Positions 55,128 through 63,218 of a DNA stretch of 64,000 bases are shown in pieces; within the stretch, counting starts at the first letter, position 1, and each line of letters opens with the position of its first letter. The position numbers and the translations under genes are program-made. Below the pieces are notes generated by a model. The model was given only the letters and a program-made list of their open reading frames with translations, ran no database searches and had not been told where the DNA came from. Source of the stretch: Terriglobia bacterium (lineage in GTDB: Bacteria; Acidobacteriota; Terriglobia; Bryobacterales; Bryobacteraceae). The stretch lies in the NCBI GenBank assembly GCA_020073305.1, contig JAIQFK010000011.1, positions 155,547 through 219,546 of the forward strand, read 5' to 3'.

Positions 55128-55876
55128 ATGGGCAGGCTTAAGGGCAAGCGTGCTCTCATTACTGGCGGGACCAGCGGCATCGGCCTCGAAACCGCCGCCA
55201 GTTCTTGACAGAAGGCGCCCGCATCGCCATAACCGGCAAAGATCCGGCGACCCTCGAAAAGGCACGCGGAGAACTCGGGAGCGACGTCCTGATTCTTCCA
55301 TCCGATGCGAGTGACGTAGCCGATCAAAACAGAGTTGCGGAGATCCTACGCCAGAAGTTCGGACGGCTCGACATCCTGTTCGTCAATGCCGGAATCGTCG
55401 AACTCAAACCGGTCGAGCAGTGGGACGAGGCCGCTTTCGACCGTTCGTTTGCGATCAACGTGAAGGGACCGTATTTCCTGGTTCAGGCGCTGTTGCCGAT
55501 CTTCGCGAATCCGGCGTCCATTGTGCTCAACGCATCCGTCAACGCGCACATTGGCATGCCGAACACGAGTGTCTACGGAGCCACCAAGGCGGCGCTCCTT
55601 TCACTTGCGCGCACGCTTTCAGGCGAGCTGATCTCACGCGGTATCCGAGTGAACGCCGTCAGCCCCGGTCCGACTTCGACACCCCTGTATAGCAAGCTCG
55701 GCTTGTCTGAAGCCGACCTCAAAACCGTGGCCGCTTCCATCCAGAGCCAGGTCCCTGCCGGGCGTTTCGGAAAACCCGGCGAGATCGCCCACGCAATTGT
55801 CTTCCTGGCCTCAGACGAATCTGCTTTCACGGTGGGCAGCGAACTCTTGATCGATGGCGGGATGAGCAATCTCTGA
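55128..55876 (+). pseudogene. SDR-family oxidoreductase broken by a one-base deletion
   Basis: Starts at ATG 55128 (MGRLKGKRALITGGTSGIGL), eight bases after AAGGGG. The frame stops at TGA near 55206 after ETAASS. Inserting one C at about 55193-55198 (GCCGCC to GCCCGCC) restores ETARQFLTEGARIAITG and joins the rest (55205-55876), which is a normal classical SDR with NAGIVE, SVNAHIGMPN, Tyr and Lys in VYGATKAALLSL, and IDGGMSNL at the end. It may be a true mutation or a sequencing/assembly error. No function while broken. Confidence 0.75.
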
Positions 55877-55912
55877 CGCGGCCGAGGCCTGTTGACGAGG
55901 ATTCGGCTGGCG

Positions 55913-56416
55913 TTACTTCGGTGAAGCCGCCGCGACTTGCTGGGACGGTGGCGGGACGATGCGGGCCACCTTTTCGTCGAGCAACTCGACGTCGATGTCG
56001 CCGCTCTTTCCCGGATACGAGAGGGTCCTGGTGTGCGAGCCGGTGGTGACCTCGAAGCTCGCTGGTCCGAAGCGGCGGATCAGTTCCTGGTAGCCGATGC
56101 CGGGCTGGATGCGGGCGGGGTCTTCATGGGCCGGCGAAACGGTTCGAGCGCGCCTCCTGGCGGGATGTGGGGCGTGTTGCGCCGTCCGCGGGGACGACGC
56201 GGATCGGGAAGCGGGGTGGTCCTGGGAGCCCTTGACCGTCTTGTCCAAGCTGCCCCAGATGCCGCCGATTCCGTTGCTGATACTGTTCGCCCGCTTGCCG
56301 ACCGTAGAGGTCTTGCTGGCCATACTGCCGTACTCGGTAATGGCTTGCGCTCTGGCGGCGCCGTTAAACGCAGGCAACAGCAAGAATGAAATTCCAATCA
56401 GCGCGGACAGCTTCAT
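55913..56416 (-). CDS. exported protein of unknown function (SmpA/OmlA-like end)
   Basis: A 167-residue protein with a signal peptide (MKLSALIGISFLLLPAFNGA), starting at ATG 56416 after GAGA. The middle is Ser/Arg/Pro-rich and probably disordered. The C-terminal 55 residues (GIGYQELIRRFGPASFEVTT and SYPGKSGDIDVELLDEKVAR) resemble the small beta domain of SmpA/BamE-type and BLIP-like proteins. Function unknown. Confidence 0.55.
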   Translation of the reverse strand: MKLSALIGISFLLLPAFNGAARAQAITEYGSMASKTSTVGKRANSISNGIGGIWGSLDKTVKGSQDHPASRSASSPRTAQHAPHPARRRARTVSPAHEDPARIQPGIGYQELIRRFGPASFEVTTGSHTRTLSYPGKSGDIDVELLDEKVARIVPPPSQQVAAASPK

Positions 56417-56548
56417 GGCTCTCAATATTTTGAGGGCGGCGGGCGCCGAATGGAATACTTGCGAAGGGAGTACTGCCGAAAGTTAGGAGACAGCTGAAGC
56501 CGTATTTGGGCAATGATGAAGCCAATTCCGCGATAATGGCACACAGGA

Positions 56549-57877
56549 ATGCCGATTCATGTTATCGGTGGAGGACTCGCGGGGTCGGAGGCGGCGTGGC
56601 AGATTGCGCGCGCGGGTCTGCGGGTGGCGCTCTATGAGATGCGGCCGGTGCGGCAAACGCCCGCGCATCAGACCGACCGGCTGGCTGAGCTGGTGTGCAG
56701 CAACTCTCTCAAATCCGATCAAGGCCCGTCGGCTTCGTGGCTGCTCAAAGAAGAGCTGCGGCGCATGGATTCGCTGCTGATCCGCATGGCCGACCGCGCG
56801 CGCGTTCCCGGTGGACATGCCCTGACGGTCGACCGGGAGATTTTTGCCGCGGAAGTAACGCAGGCCATTGAATCCGAGCCGCGGATCGAGCTGCGCCGCG
56901 AAGAGATCACGCGAGTCCAAGGCGAGGGCATCACGATTATTGCGACGGGGCCGCTGACGAGCGACGCGCTGGCGGCGGAGATCGCACGCTTGACGGGGTC
57001 GGACCGTCTGTACTTTTACGACAGCATCAGTCCCATCGTCGACGCGGGCAGCATCGACATGAGCATTGCGTTCCGCGCGTCGCGTTATGGGAAGTCGCTC
57101 GATGGCACCGACGATTACCTGAACTGCCCGTTCGACCGCGAGGCGTACGAGCGTTTCGTGGATGCCGTGCTGGCGGCGGAGAGCGTGGAATCGCACATTC
57201 CGGACGACACACCGTACTTTGAAGCCTGTTTGCCGATCGAGGAGATCGCGCGGCGCGGGCGCGACACGCTGCGCTTCGGGCCGATGAAGCCCATGGGCCT
57301 GGTGGATCCGCGGACCGGGCGGCGGCCGTACGCGGTGGTGCAACTACGCCAGGAGAACCTGCGCGCCGACAGTTACAACCTGGTCGGATTTCAAAACCAT
57401 TTGAAGTTCGGCGAGCAGGCGCGCATCCTGCGCATGATTCCCGGGCTCGAGCGCGCTGAGTTTTTCCGGTTCGGCCAGATCCACCGGAATACGTACATCA
57501 ATGCGCCCGCGCTGCTGTCGCCGGCGCTGCAGTTGCGGGCGCGGCCTTCGATCTTTTTTGCGGGGCAAATCTCGGGGGTGGAGGGTTACGTGGAATCCAT
57601 CGCCACCGGGCTGATGGCGGGACGCAACGCGGCGGCGATGGCGGCGGGGGAGGAAGCGCGCGTGCTGCCGCGCGAAACAGCGCTCGGTTCGCTTTGCCAT
57701 TACATCTCAGGAGCCGATGCCGAGAATTATCAGCCGGCGAATATCGCGTTCGACCTGCTGCCGGCCCTTGATGAGCCAGCCGCGCGCCGGCTCCGGCATG
57801 ACAAGAAAGCGCGCCATGCCGAGATCTGCCGTCGGGCGCTCGAGCGCATGGACGAATACCTGCACGCGCATGTCTGA
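56549..57877 (+). CDS. trmFO: TrmFO, folate/FAD-dependent tRNA (uracil-5) methyltransferase
   Basis: A 442-residue FAD protein. The FAD motif is VIGGGLAGSEAAWQIA, then YEMRPVRQTPAHQTD, CSNSLKSD and GRDTLRFGPMKPMGL, all typical of TrmFO. It makes m5U54 in tRNA using 5,10-methylenetetrahydrofolate. Start ATG 56549 follows CAGGA closely. Its end overlaps the xerC-like gene by eight bases. The trmFO-xerC order is known from Firmicutes, but hslVU does not follow here. Confidence 0.93.
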   Translation: MPIHVIGGGLAGSEAAWQIARAGLRVALYEMRPVRQTPAHQTDRLAELVCSNSLKSDQGPSASWLLKEELRRMDSLLIRMADRARVPGGHALTVDREIFAAEVTQAIESEPRIELRREEITRVQGEGITIIATGPLTSDALAAEIARLTGSDRLYFYDSISPIVDAGSIDMSIAFRASRYGKSLDGTDDYLNCPFDREAYERFVDAVLAAESVESHIPDDTPYFEACLPIEEIARRGRDTLRFGPMKPMGLVDPRTGRRPYAVVQLRQENLRADSYNLVGFQNHLKFGEQARILRMIPGLERAEFFRFGQIHRNTYINAPALLSPALQLRARPSIFFAGQISGVEGYVESIATGLMAGRNAAAMAAGEEARVLPRETALGSLCHYISGADAENYQPANIAFDLLPALDEPAARRLRHDKKARHAEICRRALERMDEYLHAHV

Positions 57878-58760
57878 ACTCGAGCGGCACATCGGACGAT
57901 TCGTCGAAGAACTCAAGCGCAACAATGCATCGCCGCACACGATCCGTTCCTACGAGTCGGATCTGCGACAGTTTTCAGATTATTTTTCTCCGCCCGGAAC
58001 CGAGCCGCCGGCACCTTCCGAATTCGATGTTTTGAAAATTCGCGAATGGCTGGCCTCGCTTTACGATCACAAGCTGTCGGCGGTTTCGATTCGCCGCAAG
58101 CTGGCGGCACTGCGCGTATTCTTCCGGTTTCTGGTGCGCGAAGGACTGGCGCCAATGAATACACCGCGCCTGCTGCGCACGCCGCGCGCTCCCAAGAAGC
58201 TGCCGGACGTGATGTCGACCGAACAGGCGAACGCGCTGCTCGATGGCGTCGCGGCGGGCAAGCTCGAGCGGCCGCATCCCGCGCGCGATCTCGCGATTCT
58301 CGAGCTGCTTTACGGAAGCGGGCTGCGCGTGAGCGAGCTGGTGGGATTGAACCTCGACGATATCGACCGCGCGGAACGGTGGTTGCGGGTGCGCGGCAAA
58401 GGACGAAAGGAACGGCAGGTTCCGTTTGGCGGGAAGGCCGCGGATGCGCTGGACCGTTATCTCGAAGGGCGCGCGAGCCGCGAAACCGCGCTTTTCCTGA
58501 ACCATCGCGGTGGGCGGCTCACCGATCGCGGCGTGCGCGGGATTATCAAGCTGTACGCCACGCTCATCGCCGGAGATTCGTCACTGCATCCGCACAGCTT
58601 TCGCCACGCATTTGCGACGCACCTGCTAAGCGATGGCGCGGATTTGCGTTCCATTCAGGAGCTGCTGGGTCACGCGCGGCTTTCCACCACACAGAAGTAC
58701 ACGCAGGTTTCGCTCACCGATCTGATGGCCACGTACGATAAAGCGCACCCGAAGGCGTAG
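57870..58760 (+). CDS. xerC: tyrosine recombinase XerC/XerD-like
   Basis: A 296-residue tyrosine recombinase. N-terminal SAM-like DNA-binding domain (1-100), then catalytic residues Arg153 (SGLRVSE), Lys177 (RGKGRKERQVP), His242 and Arg245 (HSFRHAFA), His268 (LGHARLS) and the nucleophile Tyr277 (QKYTQV). It should resolve chromosome dimers at dif. The start is inside trmFO (ATG 57870), so the two are coupled. XerC versus XerD cannot be decided from sequence alone. Confidence 0.9.
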   Translation: MSELERHIGRFVEELKRNNASPHTIRSYESDLRQFSDYFSPPGTEPPAPSEFDVLKIREWLASLYDHKLSAVSIRRKLAALRVFFRFLVREGLAPMNTPRLLRTPRAPKKLPDVMSTEQANALLDGVAAGKLERPHPARDLAILELLYGSGLRVSELVGLNLDDIDRAERWLRVRGKGRKERQVPFGGKAADALDRYLEGRASRETALFLNHRGGRLTDRGVRGIIKLYATLIAGDSSLHPHSFRHAFATHLLSDGADLRSIQELLGHARLSTTQKYTQVSLTDLMATYDKAHPKA

Positions 58761-58912
58761 GCTGTGTTAGCCCAGGCGCGACCTTGCCTTCGCTGCTTTC
58801 GAACCATATCAGCCGTGGTATATGCCCTACACCAGCTTCATAACTTCCGGAATGCCCGTGATCTGCCCGGAATGGTACATGGCGTCGGGACCGCTGTTCC
58901 ACCGACGGATTT

Positions 58913-59134
58913 TCAAAATAGGGCTTGGATGGACTTCTTCTGACGCGGCGGTGGCGGAACGACCCCAGACCCTTCACAAGCGGCGCACAGGCCAGTGCCA
59001 TTGCACGCGGGGCAGACTAGACCTTCGGCAACGACCTCGGCAACTAAGTCCGAGCCCATGCACTGAGGGCACCGACCGTTCCGCACGAGACTACCATCGT
59101 CACAATCCAGGCAGCGGGCAGGGGCAGTTTCCAT
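58913..59134 (-). CDS. small DnaJ-type zinc-finger protein
   Basis: A 73-residue protein started at ATG 59134, six bases after GAGAGG. It has eight Cys in four CxxC pairs: CLDC, CPQC, CPACNGTG and CAACEGSG. The last two are perfect CxxCxGxG motifs as in the DnaJ cysteine-rich domain. There is no J domain and no membrane segment. It could bind zinc and act as a thiol/peptide-binding adaptor; function unknown. Confidence 0.7.
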   Translation of the reverse strand: METAPARCLDCDDGSLVRNGRCPQCMGSDLVAEVVAEGLVCPACNGTGLCAACEGSGVVPPPPRQKKSIQALF

Positions 59135-59448
59135 CGCCATCCTCTCAGTCAGTGTAGCTGGCAGTGTTCGGGGTTGTGCCGATTGACTCCTGCGTAGCTG
59201 CTGGCGATTGGCCGGCGACCTTCCTACGCGGGGCGCGTGATTCGCCCCGAGGCCCCGGAGTTTGTCGAAGTGCACAGGGCCAGCAGTTTGGGTCGTGACT
59301 GGTGCGAAGGCATTTATCGCCAGCCGTGAATTGGATGGACTGTCGGCGCTTCTCCCCTACTCTGCCTTCGATACTCTCGCACTACCCGTCGATTACTGCA
59401 ATCAGGCGCGACGGCCTAATCCAGAGTTATAGGAGTGGTGGCGCCGGG
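59135..59448. other. 314-base stretch without a recognised gene
   Basis: A 45-codon open frame on the plus strand around 59296-59432 looks faintly coding but has no ribosome site, start or homology that I can see. No repeat or RNA fold recognised. Confidence 0.3.
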
Positions 59449-60411
59449 TTACGGGAGGACGATGCCGGCCGAAGACGCAGGGGCAATCGTCACCGGAACC
59501 GTCGCGGCGAACGGCAAGGAGTTGGCGTTCGTGACCACCGCCTGCACCGTGTAGTCGCCGGGCTGGAGAACTCCCCCCGAAGTTGTGGGCCACGGGATCT
59601 CGACGGTAGCGCTCCATTCGTTTGCCACAATCCGTTGGTGCAGCGCTCGCAAAAACGTGCGGCTCGCGGACCAACTCCAGAGCGTCGTGCCAGCGCTGTT
59701 CTTCAGGGCAAAATCGTATTCCTGCCATGAGGAGAACGAGAGCGTAAGCGGCAATTTCGAATTGACGTGAAGGCGAAACGTTGCCAGAACCGGGCCGGCG
59801 CCCGTCGTTGGTCCGAGCGACACACTGAAACTCGCACTTGGGGCCGCGTCGATCGTAATATTGCCGACGCGCGCCGCGACCAGATCGAAAGTACGCGGAC
59901 CGGCGATCGTAGACACAACGCGGCGCAACATGCCCAGGTGTTCCGCGTACTGCTCCTGCAGCGGCCCGACATCCGCGCATCCAATGGCGCGGTATTGGAT
60001 CTCCAGAACACCGGCGATCGGGCCGGCCGGGCCATTGTAATTGTCCAGTTTCAGTTGTCCCTGCCCGTCCTGCTCCGGGCACGGCCGGAAGGGCGCCAAC
60101 CAGTGGCCGCCTTCGAACTGCTCGAAGGACGTCAACAGGAACTCCTGATTGCGGACTTCATCCCAATATACGAGCGCCCCATACGTCTCCTCGATCCTCA
60201 CCCGCAGGTCTGTATCTGTGTAGCCGATCAGATCATGGTAGACGTGGCCCGCGATGGTCGCGGGCTGCCCGACGCGGATGCTGAATGTCTGTCCGGTGGC
60301 CGGCTCTCGATATGCCCATGTATTGCCTTCCTGCAATGGAAGAAAGTCCCCTCCGAACAGGGCCCAGGAATGTAACACAAGCGCAATAATAGCCGTTTTG
60401 AGTAAATTCAT
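59449..60411 (-). CDS. exported protein with C-terminal BsuPI-like domain
   Basis: A 320-residue protein with a signal peptide (MNLLKTAIIALVLHSWALFG), starting at ATG 60411 behind AGGAGA. Residues about 220-310 fit the BsuPI (intracellular proteinase inhibitor) beta-sandwich: FRLHVNSKLPLTLSFSSWQE, YDFALKNSAGTTLWSWSASR and PGDYTVQAVV. The N-terminal part begins with FLPLQEGNTWAYRE, an exported beta-rich domain of common occurrence. Probably extracellular or periplasmic; inhibitor activity is not demonstrated by sequence. Confidence 0.7.
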   Translation of the reverse strand: MNLLKTAIIALVLHSWALFGGDFLPLQEGNTWAYREPATGQTFSIRVGQPATIAGHVYHDLIGYTDTDLRVRIEETYGALVYWDEVRNQEFLLTSFEQFEGGHWLAPFRPCPEQDGQGQLKLDNYNGPAGPIAGVLEIQYRAIGCADVGPLQEQYAEHLGMLRRVVSTIAGPRTFDLVAARVGNITIDAAPSASFSVSLGPTTGAGPVLATFRLHVNSKLPLTLSFSSWQEYDFALKNSAGTTLWSWSASRTFLRALHQRIVANEWSATVEIPWPTTSGGVLQPGDYTVQAVVTNANSLPFAATVPVTIAPASSAGIVLP

Positions 60412-60763
60412 GTGATCTCCTAAGCGTAAGACAAGCGAACCTGTTTGTGCGACAACGGCGCGAGATAAAACATATGTAAACCTCCGGTACAACGACCGCA
60501 GCGAAAAAAAGAAACGAGTGTGAACCGCAGGGACCTCCTCATGAGAGCGGCTGCCGTGCGGGCATAGGAGACACGAACAGTCGACTCAGTGGAACGAGGC
60601 GCCATGTTATCGCAAGCGTCATGGCAGCAGTTTCCCGATTCCGCCCGTGTCGTCGGCAAACCGGAAGTTGGAAAGACCCCGCAGTGAATCCTGCCCGCCG
60701 TCCTACAACCGGCGACCCGAAGCGCTCCTGCAGAGCCGAGTTCAAATAGCGCTGCGAACGATG
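60412..60763. other. 352-base stretch without a recognised gene
   Basis: Upstream region of the BsuPI-domain gene and 3-prime flank of the dipeptidase gene. Several short ORFs exist in both strands but none has a ribosome site with coding-like composition. Confidence 0.35.
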
Positions 60764-62134
60764 CTACTTCCCGTACTCTTCGAAGAAGTGCGCGATGGTC
60801 ATGATGCCCTTGTAATAGTTCTCGAGCGAGTATTTCTCGTTGGGCGAATGCAGGCCGTCGTCGGGCAGGCCGAAACCCATCAGAACGGTGGGAATGCCGA
60901 GGTGGTTTTCGAAATCGCCGACGACGGGGATCGACGCGCCGTCCCGGATGAACACGGTGGGTTTCTGGTAGATGTCGCTAAAGGCGCGGGCGGCAGTCTG
61001 GATAGCCGGGTGATCTGGATTCACGGAAAGGCCCGGCGAAGCACTCAAAACGCGCACTTCGAGCTGAATGCCGCGCGGCGCGTTCTTCTTGACGAACTGG
61101 CGGAATGCCGCAATGATTTTGTCGGGATCCTGCCGGGGCACGAGGCGAAAGCTCACCTTGGCCATAGCTTTGGCCGGGATGACGGTCTTCGACCCTGGCC
61201 CTGTGAAACCGCCAGCGATGCCGTGCACCTCGAACGTGGGCCGCGCCCAAATGCGCTCCAGTACGGAAAACTTTGATTCGCCGATGAGCTTGGCCGAGCC
61301 GACCTCGTTCTTCAGAAAATCTTTCTCCTTGAACGGCAGGCGCGCCCAGCTTTCCTTTTCGGAAGGGGCGGGAGGCTCGACGTCGTCATAAATGCCGGGG
61401 ACTTTGATTTCGCCGCGCGAGTTTTTCGCTTTGGCGAGCAGCTCGATCAAGCCGAAGACGGGATTGGGCGCGGCGCCGCCATACAGACCCGAGTGGAGAT
61501 CGCGCGATGGGCCGGTGGCCTCCACCTCCAGGTAGACGAGACCGCGCAGCCCGATGGTCAGCGTCGGAATTCCAGGCGCGTAGAGTGCCGTATCGGATAC
61601 CAGCGCCACGTCGGCTCTCAGTTTCTGCGGATTTTCGGCGACATACTTTGCGATGGATTCGCCTCCGACCTCTTCCTCGCCTTCGACCAGGAATTTCAGG
61701 TTGAGGGGAAGAGTGCCGTTGACGGCGCGCAGCGTCTCGACGGCCTTGACGTGCATGTACATTTGCCCCTTGTCGTCCGCGGTACCCCGCCCGTAGATGC
61801 TGCCGTCGCGCACCGAGGGTTCAAACGGCGGGGTCGTCCACAGCTCCAGCGGGTCGGCGGGCTGCACATCATAGTGGCCATAGCAGAGCACGGTGGGTTT
61901 ACCGGGTGCGTGCAGCCAGTCGCCATACACCAGGGGATGTTTTTCGGTGGGGATGATCTCGACATTCTCCAGGCCAGCTCCACGCAGGCTGTTGGCAACA
62001 AACTGCGTGGCCCGATCGAGGTCGGGCCGGTGCTCGGGCAGCGTGCTGATACTGGGGATGCGAAGAAAGTCCTTTAGTTCGTTGAGGAAACGGTCGCGGT
62101 TTCCTTCGATGAAGGCGTCGGTGCTGGCAGACAT
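60764..62134 (-). CDS. M20-family dipeptidase
   Basis: A 456-residue metallopeptidase of the ArgE/DapE/CNDP-like M20 group. Metal ligands are in CYGHYDVQPAD (His, Asp), GRGTADDKGQ (Asp), VEGEEEVGGES (Glu) and near the C-terminus. The dimerisation domain lies at about 200-350. It should hydrolyse dipeptides or acyl amino acids with two zinc ions. No signal peptide, so cytoplasmic. The receiver-like gene lies upstream on the same strand, and its stop is 39 bases before this start. Confidence 0.9.
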   Translation of the reverse strand: MSASTDAFIEGNRDRFLNELKDFLRIPSISTLPEHRPDLDRATQFVANSLRGAGLENVEIIPTEKHPLVYGDWLHAPGKPTVLCYGHYDVQPADPLELWTTPPFEPSVRDGSIYGRGTADDKGQMYMHVKAVETLRAVNGTLPLNLKFLVEGEEEVGGESIAKYVAENPQKLRADVALVSDTALYAPGIPTLTIGLRGLVYLEVEATGPSRDLHSGLYGGAAPNPVFGLIELLAKAKNSRGEIKVPGIYDDVEPPAPSEKESWARLPFKEKDFLKNEVGSAKLIGESKFSVLERIWARPTFEVHGIAGGFTGPGSKTVIPAKAMAKVSFRLVPRQDPDKIIAAFRQFVKKNAPRGIQLEVRVLSASPGLSVNPDHPAIQTAARAFSDIYQKPTVFIRDGASIPVVGDFENHLGIPTVLMGFGLPDDGLHSPNEKYSLENYYKGIMTIAHFFEEYGK

Positions 62135-62173
62135 GGTCGTTCTCTTGGGAGAAGAACCATTATAGGGCTGCGC

Positions 62174-62572
62174 TTAGAGAGCGGCGGTGGCTGACCGGGG
62201 CGAGGTGGAGGCGTGGATGCATGCGTTGGAGAGAATGCGCTGCACTTCGCCGCTGGCAAAAGGCTGGGCGATCAGGTCGTAGGCGCCCATGTTCAGCACC
62301 TCGGCCCAGAACCGGGCGTCGGCCGTGGCGTGGGTGACGATTACCTCCGAATGGGGGGTGACGCGGTGGGCCAATTCCAGCACGTCAAGCCACGTCCCAT
62401 CTGGCAGGTTCGCTTCAGTCAGGATGACCGAATACATGCCGTTCGGCATTTTGGCGCGGGCGTGCGCGAGATCCGCAACATATTCAATCGGAACGGAAAG
62501 CGAACCGAGCATCCGCGAGAGGATGGTCGCATCTTCGCTGTTTGGGGATACGAAGAGCACTCCTTTTCTCAT
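62174..62572 (-). CDS. degenerate response-regulator receiver domain
   Basis: A 132-residue CheY-like fold with key residues changed. The phospho-acceptor Asp is Glu53 (VILTEANLPDG) and the conserved Lys is Gln103 (LIAQPF). The first acidic pocket is also altered (LFVSPNSED). The fold is intact and the LPDG loop is kept, so it could still bind partners. No histidine kinase is adjacent. Upstream by 100 bases on the same strand is hpt. Confidence 0.75.
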   Translation of the reverse strand: MRKGVLFVSPNSEDATILSRMLGSLSVPIEYVADLAHARAKMPNGMYSVILTEANLPDGTWLDVLELAHRVTPHSEVIVTHATADARFWAEVLNMGAYDLIAQPFASGEVQRILSNACIHASTSPRSATAAL

Positions 62573-62672
62573 GGCTCGAATGTCCTTTCACAAGTAAAGG
62601 TAGATCCGAATCGAATTTATATCAAGATAATTTTTGGTTATCGCCGTGTTGCTAACGGGTTATGTTGTGCTC

Positions 62673-63218
62673 TCACTCACGGTCGGGTTTGAGGACCGCG
62701 ACGTAGTTAAGGTTCCGGTAAAGCTGGTTGTAGTCGAGACCGAAGCCGATGACGAAACGGTCGGGAATCTCGAAGCACCGGTATTCTACCGGTACTTGCA
62801 CAATGCGCCGCGAATTGCGATCGAGGAAGGTGCAGACGGCGAGAGAATTAGGGCCGCGGCTTGAAAGCGTTTGCAGAAGATAGCGCAGGGTAAATCCGGT
62901 GTCGACGATATCTTCGATTAACAGTACGTCTTCGCCTTCGATGCTGTCATCGAGGTCCTTGGCGATGCGGACCAGGCCGGGCGCTCCGGACTTGTTGGAA
63001 AAACTGGAGATGGCGAGAAAGTCGATTTTGACTGGAACGCGAATGCGGCGCGCCAGCTCGGCCAGGAAGAAAACCGAGCCCTTCAAGACACCGATCAGCT
63101 TCAGGTTCTTATCTTTGTAACGCTCAGAGATCTCGGCGGCGACTTCGCCGATTCGCTGCTCGATTTGTTCCTGAGTGAAGAGAACCTTCTCGATCCCAGA
63201 GGCCAGTTCCGGCATCAT
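62673..63218 (-). CDS. hpt: hypoxanthine phosphoribosyltransferase
   Basis: A 181-residue purine salvage enzyme joining hypoxanthine or guanine to PRPP. The PRPP loop EDIVDTGFT is at about 102-110, the substrate flap region is YKDKNLKLIGVLKGSVFFLA, and IDFLAISSFS follows. ATG 63218 overlaps the stop of the upstream fusion gene by four bases (ATGA), so the two are coupled. Confidence 0.92.
   Translation of the reverse strand: MMPELASGIEKVLFTQEQIEQRIGEVAAEISERYKDKNLKLIGVLKGSVFFLAELARRIRVPVKIDFLAISSFSNKSGAPGLVRIAKDLDDSIEGEDVLLIEDIVDTGFTLRYLLQTLSSRGPNSLAVCTFLDRNSRRIVQVPVEYRCFEIPDRFVIGFGLDYNQLYRNLNYVAVLKPDRE

Noticed and set aside
55128-55876. programmed frameshift or selenocysteine at the in-frame TGA of the SDR
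   Set aside because: No slippery heptamer or SECIS-like structure; a one-base insertion cleanly restores a normal SDR, so deletion or sequencing error is simpler.
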